Source: Caldisericota bacterium (lineage in GTDB: Bacteria; Caldisericota; Caldisericia; B22-G15). Taken from it: a stretch of 11,178 nt of DNA. The notes under the pieces were generated by a model. The model made no database searches. It had not been told where the DNA came from and worked only from the letters and a program-made list of their open reading frames with translations. The stretch is from the NCBI GenBank assembly GCA_003648245.1, contig QMOO01000025.1, forward strand, positions 1 through 11,178, in the 5' to 3' direction. A program made the translations under genes and the position numbers. Positions within the stretch are counted from its first letter, which is position 1, and the number at the start of each line of letters is the position of its first letter. This document shows, one piece after another, positions 1 to 6,900 of this stretch.

Positions 1-33
1 CTATTAAGGAGGCAGAGAGAAAGGAGGTAGAAC

Positions 34-978
34 ATGAACCCGCTTCTTAAAAGTATAATCTCTCCCGATTTTGGCTTTGCAATTTTAAGAGTTATGACCC
101 CCATACTTTATCCTGCAATTGGAGTTGCAATTTCTGCCCTTGCTGGTTCCATTAACATTGCTCTTGAAGGTATAATGCTTGTTTCTGCTTTTACCGGTGT
201 TATGGTTAGTGCTTTCACTGGAAATCTATTCCTTGCTCTTATTATGGGGATACTTGCAGGAGTTGGACTTTCTGCTCTTCTTGGATACTTCCATCTTAAA
301 CTAAGAGCAAATATAATACTTGCAGCTATAGCTTTAAACATGTTTGCATCCGGTATGACAATATTTCTCCTTTACATATTTGCTCACGATAAGGGAACAT
401 CGAGTTCCTTAAAAAGTCTTGTTTTTCCATCCTATCAGATTCCAGTGATAAAGGATATTCCAATTTTAGGAAGGATTATAAGTGGACATAATATTCTCAC
501 ATATTTTGCATTGGTATCTGTTATAATCTTCTACTATATCATATATAAAACACCTCTTGGACTAAGGATTAGAGCAGTTGGTCAAAATCCTGATGCTGCA
601 GAGTCTGTAGGTGTGGACGTGAATAAGATAAAAATGTATTCTCTGCTTTTATCGGGAGTTTTCGGTGCTCTTGGTGGACTTTATCTTTCCATGGGTTATG
701 TATCATGGTTTTCAAGGGACATGACGGCAGGTAGAGGATTTATTGCAATTGCTGCGTCTGCTCTTGGTGGAAATTTACCCCTTGGTACTTTTCTTGGTTC
801 GCTGCTTTTTGGAATAGTTAATGCACTTGCAATATACCTTGCATCCCTTGAAATTCCATCGGAGTTTATTCAGATGATTCCATACATAACTACCATTATC
901 GCACTAACAATTTACTCAATACAAGCAATGGCTAAGGCAAAAAGGAGGAAAAAGATAAGTGAAGAAAGTACTACTTGA
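34..978 (+). CDS. ABC transporter permease, nucleoside/BMP-type uptake system
   Basis: Inner-membrane permease of the BPD_transp_2 (branched-chain amino acid/ribose/nucleoside) family, 314 residues, the usual length. The chain is mostly hydrophobic helices (roughly 8-9). At about residues 178-195 it carries the cytoplasmic coupling segment with RAVGQNPDAAESVGV, the loop that contacts the ATPase in this family. It resembles the second permease of the nucleoside importers that work with a basic-membrane-protein (BMP)-type binding lipoprotein; partner permease, ATPase and binding protein would lie to the left, outside the window. The ATG has a strong ribosome binding site (AAAGGAGGT, 20-28). Its last 20 bases overlap the next gene, a nucleoside hydrolase, which supports a nucleoside substrate rather than ribose or amino acids. 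Family is seen from sequence; substrate is inferred from context. Confidence 0.88.
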   Translation: MNPLLKSIISPDFGFAILRVMTPILYPAIGVAISALAGSINIALEGIMLVSAFTGVMVSAFTGNLFLALIMGILAGVGLSALLGYFHLKLRANIILAAIALNMFASGMTIFLLYIFAHDKGTSSSLKSLVFPSYQIPVIKDIPILGRIISGHNILTYFALVSVIIFYYIIYKTPLGLRIRAVGQNPDAAESVGVDVNKIKMYSLLLSGVFGALGGLYLSMGYVSWFSRDMTAGRGFIAIAASALGGNLPLGTFLGSLLFGIVNALAIYLASLEIPSEFIQMIPYITTIIALTIYSIQAMAKAKRRKKISEESTT

Positions 979-1906
979 TTGTGATCCAGGCCATGATGAT
1001 ATGATGGCGATAATGCTTGCAGTGTTCTCAAAAGAACTTGATGTTCTTGGTGTAACCACTGTTGCGGGAAATCAGGTGGGAGAGAAGACATTCTTAAACG
1101 CACTTAAAACCCTTACCCTCATAAGAGAAAAGAATGTACCGGTTGCAAGAGGTTTTGACAAACCGTTATTTAGAGAACTTGTTGTTGCTCCAGAGATACA
1201 TGGAGTATCCGGACTTGATGGAGCAGATCTTCCAGAGCCTGAGGTTGAACCATTAAATATACATGCAGTAGATTTCATTATTGAAACTGTGATGAACTCT
1301 AAGGAGGATGTTTATCTTATTCCTACAGGACCCCTTACAAATATTGCTGTGGCTTTGTTAAAGGAACCTAAAATAAAGAAGAAGATAGAGAGAATTGTGC
1401 TTATGGGTGGCGCAGTTTTTGATTCTAACATAACTCCTGCATCTGAATTTAACATTTTTGTGGATCCAGAAGCAGCAAGGATTGTGTTTGAATCAGGTGT
1501 TAACATAACCATGGTAGGACTTGATGTTACAAACAAAGCACTCCTATCCTTTGATGATATAGAGGAGATAGGGAAGATGAACGGCATGGTTTCAGGAATT
1601 ATCTCTCCCCTTCTTAAATTCTTTGCTTCAACAAACAAAGAAGTCTTTGGAATTAATGGTGCGCCACTCCATGATGCTCTTGCTGTCTCATATGTTATTG
1701 ATCCATCAATACTTGAAACAAAGTATCTTCGTGTAGATATTGAGACAAGGGGAGAATTTACAAGAGGAGAAACTGTAGTTGATGTTTACAGAGTCACAGG
1801 AAAGAACCCCAATGCAGATGTTGCCTTTGATCTTGACCTCAAGAAATTTAAAGGGCTCATTTTTGACATGATAAGATACTTTGATGAAAAATTAAAAAAT
1901 GAGTGA
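959..1906 (+). CDS. Nucleoside hydrolase (inosine/uridine-preferring family)
   Basis: Cytoplasmic N-ribohydrolase that splits nucleosides to free base and ribose; 315 residues, normal for the family. The N-terminal calcium-binding signature D-x-D-x3-D-D is intact (Asp7, Asp9, Asp13, Asp14). Also visible are PTGPLTNIA, the EFNIFVDPEAA segment and the C-terminal catalytic His238-Asp239 in LHDALAV. The start is GTG at 959, chosen because AAGGAGG at 942-948 lies 10 bases upstream and the signature begins at residue 7. The gene overlaps the end of the permease by 20 bases, so translation is probably coupled. Which nucleoside is preferred (purine, pyrimidine or both) cannot be told from motifs alone. 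Confidence 0.92.
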   Translation: MKKVLLDCDPGHDDMMAIMLAVFSKELDVLGVTTVAGNQVGEKTFLNALKTLTLIREKNVPVARGFDKPLFRELVVAPEIHGVSGLDGADLPEPEVEPLNIHAVDFIIETVMNSKEDVYLIPTGPLTNIAVALLKEPKIKKKIERIVLMGGAVFDSNITPASEFNIFVDPEAARIVFESGVNITMVGLDVTNKALLSFDDIEEIGKMNGMVSGIISPLLKFFASTNKEVFGINGAPLHDALAVSYVIDPSILETKYLRVDIETRGEFTRGETVVDVYRVTGKNPNADVAFDLDLKKFKGLIFDMIRYFDEKLKNE

Positions 1907-1929
1907 TTTAAATATATGAGGAGGGAAGT

Positions 1930-2286
1930 ATGGATGAAATTCTAAAAGACCTGCTTAGGTTAGAACACTCAAAAGGTGCTTTGGTCGTTGGAAGAGATGG
2001 GTTGGTGCTTTCCTATGTGGGTATGGTTGATCTCAATGTAGACACTGTAGGAGCACTTGCATCCTCAACTTTAGGCACTACTGAAGTTCTCGGGGAAGAA
2101 GCCAAGCTTGGCAAACTTGACCAGATTATTCTTCAATACGATGACGGCATAGCTCTTGTTCAGATAATAAGTGATGACTGGGTTCTATTTCTAATGGGAG
2201 ATAAGAAAATGAACATAGGAATGGCAAGATACCTTGTTAGTAAAACTGGACCAAAGATAGTAGAATCCATGACTCAATCTTTCTAA
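1930..2286 (+). CDS. Roadblock/LC7-domain protein (MglB/CvnB-like)
   Basis: Small cytoplasmic protein of 118 residues consisting of a single Roadblock/LC7 fold: an N-terminal helix (about 2-13), strands with GALVVGRDGLVLSYVG (16-31), a central helix around DTVGALASS, strands IILQYDDGIALVQII and WVLFLMGD, and a final helix NIGMARYLVSKTGPKIVESM. In bacteria such proteins (MglB, CvnB) homodimerise and act as regulators of a partner small GTPase, and the next gene is exactly such a GTPase. The start has a strong site (GAGGAGGG, 4 bases before ATG), 23 bases after the nucleoside hydrolase stop. The C-terminal helix resembles that of the protein at 2810-3184 (NIGMARYLV versus NIGLVKYVV). Family is seen; the regulatory role is inferred. 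Confidence 0.85.
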   Translation: MDEILKDLLRLEHSKGALVVGRDGLVLSYVGMVDLNVDTVGALASSTLGTTEVLGEEAKLGKLDQIILQYDDGIALVQIISDDWVLFLMGDKKMNIGMARYLVSKTGPKIVESMTQSF

Positions 2287-2307
2287 GCTTTAATTCCTGT
2301 ATAGAGG

Positions 2308-2802
2308 ATGACAGGAGATAAAGAAGTCATTAAAAGAGTCAAGGTTGTAGTGCTTGGTAATGCTGAAGCTGGAAAGTCCACTCTCATAAAGACTCTTATT
2401 CCAGATTCTATCAATATAGAGTATAGAGGAAGAACTATTGCTCTTGATTTTGGTGTGATAGAGAAAAATGGAGTAAGGTTTCACATATTTGGAACACCTG
2501 GTCAAAAAAGGTTTGAAATTGTAAGGGATGTGATCTCTGAAGGTGCAGATTTATTTATATATGTCTTTGATCCTCTCATTGGTATCTCCAGATACGATTC
2601 AGAGGTTATATCTTTATTAAAAGAGAAAAAGCTAAAGGGGTTCTTTTTTATAAACCTTAAAAATTCCTCGGGAGAGGAAATGGATGCAGAAAAGGAACTT
2701 TCTACACTTTTAGACCCGATGAATTATCGCTTTGTGTTTGGTTCTGCGAAAGATCCTGAAGTCAAAAAGAATGTTTTAAATGAACTTTTAAAACTAATTT
2801 GA
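2308..2802 (+). CDS. Small Ras/Arf-like GTPase (CvnD/MglA-type) with altered G4 motif
   Basis: Single-domain P-loop GTPase of 164 residues. G1 is GNAEAGKST (17-25); the switch I threonine is Thr43 in RTIALDFG; G3 is FGTPGQKRF (61-69); a G5-like GSAKD is at 145-149. The ALDFG and FGTPGQ forms are those of bacterial small GTPases such as CvnD of actinobacterial conservons. At the G4 position, after the hydrophobic strand FFFI, the expected NKxD reads N116-L-K-N119, so the Lys is Leu and the guanine-specifying Asp is Asn. The neighbours on both sides are Roadblock-type proteins, the usual partners. An in-frame TAG at 2302 forces a start at or after 2308; that ATG has only GAGG directly against it, a poor site, so translation may depend on coupling with the upstream gene. 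The pathway role is unknown. Confidence 0.86.
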   Translation: MTGDKEVIKRVKVVVLGNAEAGKSTLIKTLIPDSINIEYRGRTIALDFGVIEKNGVRFHIFGTPGQKRFEIVRDVISEGADLFIYVFDPLIGISRYDSEVISLLKEKKLKGFFFINLKNSSGEEMDAEKELSTLLDPMNYRFVFGSAKDPEVKKNVLNELLKLI

Positions 2803-2809
2803 GGCAAAA

Positions 2810-3184
2810 ATGGAAGAAAATAAATTGAGAGAAATTCTAAGAATTATCATGGAAAAAATAAAGGGGTCTGTTGCTATATATATTTCTGATCCAAATGGAT
2901 TTATGGTTGAGGGTATATCATTGAATGGACGGGTCCATGAAGAAATCCCAATGTCAATATCTTTAAGCATAAGAGAGATGTTTAAAATGGAAAGTTTCTT
3001 TTATAAAGAGGAAATAAGGGGAATAATTGTTGAAAAGGAGATAGGTTCTACATACATTGTACCCTTTCTTAATGGCAGATACATTCTCTCTATTTTCGGT
3101 GATGACATGAACATTGGATTGGTGAAGTATGTGGTGGATAAGTATAGAAGTAAAATACTTGAACTTTTAAAGGAGAGACTATGA
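2810..3184 (+). CDS. Second, divergent Roadblock/LC7-like protein
   Basis: Protein of 124 residues, cytoplasmic, with no signal peptide. I read it as a divergent Roadblock/LC7 domain: an N-terminal helix (LREILRIIMEKIKG), strands with VAIYISDPNGFMVEG, a middle helix around SMSISLSIREMF, strands IRGIIVEKE and STYIVPFLNGRYILSIFG, then MNIGLVKYVVDKYRSKILELL, which parallels the last helix of the Roadblock protein at 1930-2286. The first helix and the charged C-terminus are its own. It begins 7 bases after the GTPase stop, with a TGAGG site overlapping that stop, and ends in an ATGA overlap with the deaminase, so it is translated within the same unit. A heterodimer with the first Roadblock protein around the GTPase is possible. 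The family call is weaker than for the first copy. Confidence 0.66.
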   Translation: MEENKLREILRIIMEKIKGSVAIYISDPNGFMVEGISLNGRVHEEIPMSISLSIREMFKMESFFYKEEIRGIIVEKEIGSTYIVPFLNGRYILSIFGDDMNIGLVKYVVDKYRSKILELLKERL

Positions 3185-4479
3185 TTATAAAAAACACAAC
3201 GATTCTAAATTTTAAAGATTTAAGTGTAAAAGAAGATGTAGATGTTTTAATAGAGGGAAACAGGATTAAAAAAATTGGGAAGAATCTCAATGGCGATAAA
3301 GAACTTATAGACGGAAGTAAGTTTTATCTAACGCCAGGGGTTACCAACTGTCATGCTCATGTAGCTATGACACTTTTAAGAGGTAGTGCTGAGGATACAA
3401 CCACCTTTGATTGGTTCAATAAGCACATCTGGATTTATGAGAAGAATCTTACACCAGAGGGTGTTTATATTGGAACCCTTCTTGGTGCTGCAGAGATGCT
3501 TCTTTCTGGAGTTACTCTTGTCTGTGATCATTATTTCTATATGGATAAAGCATACAGGGCATATAAGGAATCTGGAATAAGAGCGGATCTTGCCTGGGCT
3601 GTATTTGGAACAGGGGAAGGATGGGAGGAGAAATTTAAGGAGGCGATGAATTTTACTGAAAAATACAGTGGTGCTGACGAAAGGCTTACCATAAGTCTTG
3701 GTCCCCATTCGCCATATATATGTCCTGAGGAATTCTTAAAGAAAGTCGCTGAGATTTCAGGAAACACCGGTTTAAAATCCCATATCCATGTCTCAGAGGA
3801 ACAGTGGGAGATAGATAAAAGCTTGAAGGAGAAGGGGAGGACACCTATTGAGTATCTAAAAGATATTGGAATACTAAAGAAAGGTACAATACTTGCCCAT
3901 GCCTATTTTGCCACAGATTCAGATCTTGACCTTATAAAGAGCACAGGAGCGTACGTTTCCCATGCGCCAAAAACATACATGAGGTTTGGAGTTGTTAAGG
4001 ATCTACTTCCAAGAGCAATAGAGAGAGGAATAACAGTTTCCTTTGCTTCAGATGGTCCAGCATCAAACTCAAACATGAACATATTTGAGGTGGCAAGAGA
4101 TGCAGCACTTCTTGCGAAAGTTTCCACAGCCAATCCCGAACTTGGAAGAGTGGAAGAGTTGATACCTCTTCTTTCCACTGGAGGAGAGTTCATTGGTCGA
4201 AAAGATCTTGGTGAGGTAAAGGAAGGGTTTATTGCAGATTTATTACTTATAAAAAAGAATTCTCCAAATATGAATCCAGATACAAACATATTTGCAAATA
4301 TTCTTTACTCCCTTTCAGATAGAGATATTGACACAGTTATTGTTGATGGAAGAATTGTTGTGAAGGATGGTAAACTTTTAACCATTGATATTGAGGAAGT
4401 GGTGAGAGAAGCAAACAAAATAAGAGATAAAATGGTTATAAGAAAAGATGAGAAACCAATGCAGACTTTTGGAGTGTAA
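3181..4479 (+). CDS. Amidohydrolase, MTA/SAH-nucleoside deaminase family (MtaD-like)
   Basis: Metal-dependent hydrolase of 432 residues, the standard length for the MtaD/SsnA deaminase group. It has the short N-terminal beta domain, then N-C-H58-A-H60 with VAMTLLRG, H201-I-H203-V-S-E206, H240 in ILAHAYF, and D291 in FASDGPASNSN. By family knowledge His58, His60, His203 and Asp291 hold the metal, while Glu206 and His240 work on the leaving amino group. Relatives deaminate adenosine-type nucleosides, 5'-methylthioadenosine and S-adenosylhomocysteine, giving inosine-type products. The usual HNPxSN segment is SHAPKTYMRFG here, so the substrate may differ. It starts in an ATGA overlap with the Roadblock-like gene and ends 3 bases before the phosphorylase. 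Nucleoside deamination fits the operon; the precise substrate is not visible. Confidence 0.86.
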   Translation: MIIKNTTILNFKDLSVKEDVDVLIEGNRIKKIGKNLNGDKELIDGSKFYLTPGVTNCHAHVAMTLLRGSAEDTTTFDWFNKHIWIYEKNLTPEGVYIGTLLGAAEMLLSGVTLVCDHYFYMDKAYRAYKESGIRADLAWAVFGTGEGWEEKFKEAMNFTEKYSGADERLTISLGPHSPYICPEEFLKKVAEISGNTGLKSHIHVSEEQWEIDKSLKEKGRTPIEYLKDIGILKKGTILAHAYFATDSDLDLIKSTGAYVSHAPKTYMRFGVVKDLLPRAIERGITVSFASDGPASNSNMNIFEVARDAALLAKVSTANPELGRVEELIPLLSTGGEFIGRKDLGEVKEGFIADLLLIKKNSPNMNPDTNIFANILYSLSDRDIDTVIVDGRIVVKDGKLLTIDIEEVVREANKIRDKMVIRKDEKPMQTFGV

Positions 4480-4482
4480 GAG

Positions 4483-5220
4483 ATGAGTGAATTTCACATA
4501 AGATGTGAAAAAGAAGACATCTCTCCCTATGTTATTATTGTTGGAAATCCCGATAGGGCTACAAGAATTTCAGAAAACTTTCTTAAGGAAGGGAAACTAG
4601 TAAATTCTTATAGATCACTTCTCACCTACACAGGATATTATAAGGATTTAAGAGTTACAGTTTCAACAACGGGCATGGGTGCTCCATCTACTGCCATAGT
4701 TCTTGAAGAGCTCATTCATCTTGGTGGAAAAGTCTTCATAAGAGTGGGTAGCGCAGGGGGAATAAATCCAGAAATTGATGTTGGAGATGTTGTTATAGCC
4801 ACAGGAAGCATAAGAGACGATGGAACTACCCCAAAGTATCTTCCTTTAGGTTTCCCAGCAGTTCCAGATTTTAGCGTTTTATCAAAGCTGGTTAAGGTTT
4901 CAAAGGAATTTTCAAATAGAGTTTTTTATGGTGTTGTGGGTTCCAGTGACGCTTTTTATATTCCTTACGATGATAAAACTTTAAAAATGTTGGTTGAATC
5001 TAATGTTCAAGCAGTTGAAATGGAGAGTGGATGTGTTTTTATTGTTTCTCAAAGAAGGGAGGTAAAATCCGGTGCCATTTTTGCTATAGATGGAAATGTG
5101 ACTTTGGGAAAGATTAAACCAAAAGGCACAGAGAAAAAGTATAAGGAGGGCGAAAGCATTGCTATTAAAATTGCCCTTGAGACTCTTTTGAGAGTGTATC
5201 ATGAAGAGAATAAGAAGTAG
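4483..5220 (+). CDS. Nucleoside phosphorylase, uridine phosphorylase family
   Basis: Member of the PNP/UDP phosphorylase superfamily (hexameric type), 245 residues, which exchanges the base of a nucleoside for phosphate to give ribose-1-phosphate. Visible motifs are the N-terminal phosphate-binding GNPDR (21-25), Arg44 in SYRSLLTYTG, STTGMGAPST (61-70), IRVGSAGGI (86-94) with the second phosphate-binding Arg87, VGDVVIATGSIRDDG (100-114), and VEMESG (178-183), whose glutamates bind the ribose. The SIRDDGTTPKYLP stretch is more like uridine phosphorylases than adenosine/inosine phosphorylases, but I would not exclude purines. The ATG is 3 bases past the deaminase stop, with GGAG at 4471-4474. 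The end overlaps the next gene by 20 bases. Confidence 0.87.
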   Translation: MSEFHIRCEKEDISPYVIIVGNPDRATRISENFLKEGKLVNSYRSLLTYTGYYKDLRVTVSTTGMGAPSTAIVLEELIHLGGKVFIRVGSAGGINPEIDVGDVVIATGSIRDDGTTPKYLPLGFPAVPDFSVLSKLVKVSKEFSNRVFYGVVGSSDAFYIPYDDKTLKMLVESNVQAVEMESGCVFIVSQRREVKSGAIFAIDGNVTLGKIKPKGTEKKYKEGESIAIKIALETLLRVYHEENKK

Positions 5221-6238
5221 AACTCCCGGAAATATAGCCTTTATTCTTATGCTCCTCATCTCATCCCTGTGGACATTCTGGGGTGTGTCTGAAATGTTTC
5301 ATGAAGGCTGGTACAGACCCTTTGAGTGGATTTTCTTTCTTATTCCCTCTTTAATTTCTGTATCTCTTACTGTGGTCTCTTTACTCTTCCCGAAAATTGG
5401 AGGAAGCCTTATAGTTCTTTCTGGTATGATCTTCTCGGTCTTTATTTTTTCAAGAATGACCCAGAGAGGAACTCCTACTGTCTCTGATTTTTTAAGCTGG
5501 ATCCCTGTTACACTGCTCTTTATATTAATTGGTGTTCTTTTTGTTATAGAAGGGTTCAGGATTAGAGAGCCTTTGGAGAGAGAAGTTAGATGGTATAAAA
5601 GATACTCTAAGGTAATTATTGCTATCCTGATACCTCTTGTTATTGGGATAACCGTAGGAGTTGTTTCAGGTTACAGGTATTTTAATAGATATGATGATGG
5701 ATATAGAGGTGAAAGGATTGTAGAAGGTTATGAAATTACTTTGATATGGGCAGGAGAGGGACCTGGATGGCATAAAAGTTCTACGGGGAACCTATCCTGG
5801 AATGAAGTTGCTCTTTATGGAAAAGAACCTATAGGATTTGAAAGGAAAAGAGAAACATACGCATCTTATGAGGATTTCAAAAGATACAACATGTTTAGAT
5901 ACTTAAATTATGACGGTACAAAGCTTACTGATAAAGTTTACGATTTCTGGAGACTGCCTACTATAGATGAGTTAACAAGGAGTATGTATAAGGATAATGA
6001 GTGTGTTGGTTGTCCATGGAATGGAAAGGAGGGAATACAGAATTATAAAAAACCGCCTGATAAGGAAACCCCCTTATGGGCACCTGATGAACCTGTAATA
6101 TACTATATGTCATCCACAGAGGCAGATGAAAGGGAATATTATTCCATTTCCTATAGAGGAATGGTAATAAAAAGAGACAAAAGCGAAGCACTTGGTTCGC
6201 TTGGATTTAGAGCAGTGAGAACAGGAAAGAAACCCTAA
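5201..6238 (+). CDS. Membrane protein with extracytoplasmic Lcl/DUF1566-like domain
   Basis: 345 residues. Five hydrophobic helices can be seen at about 11-30, 42-63, 66-86, 97-119 and 137-159, preceded by a basic N-terminus. With five spans and a cytoplasmic N-terminus, the C-terminal part (about 178-341) should lie outside the cytoplasmic membrane. That part has the hallmarks of the Lcl C-terminal/DUF1566 family, related in fold to the FGE-sulfatase group: [21 protein letters not shown] (248-258), [20 protein letters not shown] and the closing LGFRAVR. A Cys-x-x-Cys pair lies at 268/271. The gene begins inside the end of the phosphorylase gene, so it belongs to the salvage operon, yet nothing in it suggests a nucleoside enzyme. 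It might sense or bind something at the cell surface, but the function is unknown. The fusion layout is seen; topology is inferred. Confidence 0.7.
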   Translation: MKRIRSRTPGNIAFILMLLISSLWTFWGVSEMFHEGWYRPFEWIFFLIPSLISVSLTVVSLLFPKIGGSLIVLSGMIFSVFIFSRMTQRGTPTVSDFLSWIPVTLLFILIGVLFVIEGFRIREPLEREVRWYKRYSKVIIAILIPLVIGITVGVVSGYRYFNRYDDGYRGERIVEGYEITLIWAGEGPGWHKSSTGNLSWNEVALYGKEPIGFERKRETYASYEDFKRYNMFRYLNYDGTKLTDKVYDFWRLPTIDELTRSMYKDNECVGCPWNGKEGIQNYKKPPDKETPLWAPDEPVIYYMSSTEADEREYYSISYRGMVIKRDKSEALGSLGFRAVRTGKKP

Positions 6239-6870
6239 ATTACACCTACCTCCTTACCAATTTTTATAAATTTTTCTATTCCAAAATCAAGGTCTTCCTT
6301 TGAATGGCTTGCTGAGACCATAACCCTTATTCTTGCTTTGCCCAGTGGAACTGTGGGATATGTTATACCCTGGACGAAAACTCCTTCTTCGTTTAATCTA
6401 TCAGCCATCTTGCTTGTTTTCTTTTCATCTCCGATGATAACAGGAGTTATAGGTGTTTGACTGTGTCCTATGTCAAAACCCGCATTTTTGAGTTTTTCCT
6501 TTATGTACTTTGAGTTTTCCCAGAGTCTATTTACAAGTTCATCACTTTTTGTAAGAATATCCACCGCTTCAATTAATGCTGCTGTGTCTGCTGGAGTAAT
6601 GGATGTACTGAAAAGGAAAGGTCTCGCCCTTTGTTTCATGTACTCAATAAGAGTTTTCGAACCGGCTACATAGCCACCTATGACGCCAAAAGCTTTGGAT
6701 AGGGTTCCAACGTCGATGTCAACCTTTCCTTCAAGATGAAAGTGGTTTAATATTCCTCTTCCTCCTTTTCCAAGTACGCCCTCTCCATGTGCATCGTCAA
6801 CCATTGTTATTGCATTGTATTTTTCTGCAAGTTCAACTATTTCAGGCAGTGGAGCAATATCCCCATCCAT
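6235..6870 (-). CDS. kbl: kbl, C-terminal part (after in-frame stop)
   Basis: C-terminal 211 codons of glycine C-acetyltransferase (2-amino-3-ketobutyrate CoA ligase). The same frame and the homology continue upstream to 6897 (LIVTDGVFS), directly up to the TAA at 6898-6900. This part holds [11 protein letters not shown] and the PLP-binding lysine in GTLSKAFG (residue 59 here, about 240 in the joined protein), plus the C-terminal domain ending in the family-typical [11 protein letters not shown]. The ATG at 6868-6870 is only the methionine of the conserved VFSMDGD and has no ribosome binding site in front, so separate translation is unlikely. Its stop overlaps, on the opposite strand, the stop of the convergent membrane-protein gene by 4 bases. 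Confidence 0.85.
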   Translation of the reverse strand: MDGDIAPLPEIVELAEKYNAITMVDDAHGEGVLGKGGRGILNHFHLEGKVDIDVGTLSKAFGVIGGYVAGSKTLIEYMKQRARPFLFSTSITPADTAALIEAVDILTKSDELVNRLWENSKYIKEKLKNAGFDIGHSQTPITPVIIGDEKKTSKMADRLNEEGVFVQGITYPTVPLGKARIRVMVSASHSKEDLDFGIEKFIKIGKEVGVI

Positions 6871-6897
6871 GCTAAATACACCGTCTGTGACTATTAA

Positions 6898-6900
6898 TTA
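6898..6900 (-). other. In-frame TAA stop inside kbl
   Basis: On the minus strand the codons read [18 protein letters not shown]. Frame is kept on both sides (6235-7413 is 1179 bases, 393 codons with the final stop), so one substitution, for example AAA to TAA, explains it. It could be a real nonsense mutation, a sequencing or assembly error, or a read-through site. Confidence 0.9.

Noticed and set aside
1..33. Tail of an upstream gene, probably the partner permease
   Set aside because: Two frames are open and end in different stops (TAG at 28-30 after an Arg-rich tail, or TAA at 48-50), and neither tail has recognisable motifs, so I could not choose.
3376..3708. 110-codon open frame on the minus strand inside the deaminase gene
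   Set aside because: It lies wholly within a well-supported gene on the other strand, has no ribosome binding site that I can see, and its translation shows no recognisable domain.
6868..6897. Independent start for a split, two-subunit Kbl
   Set aside because: The ATG is the conserved internal methionine of VFSMDGD, no Shine-Dalgarno site precedes it, and the conserved sequence continues upstream to the stop codon. A point mutation or sequence error explains it better.
6898..6900. Recoding of the stop as selenocysteine or pyrrolysine
   Set aside because: The codon is TAA, not TGA or TAG, and Kbl has no such residue at this place.
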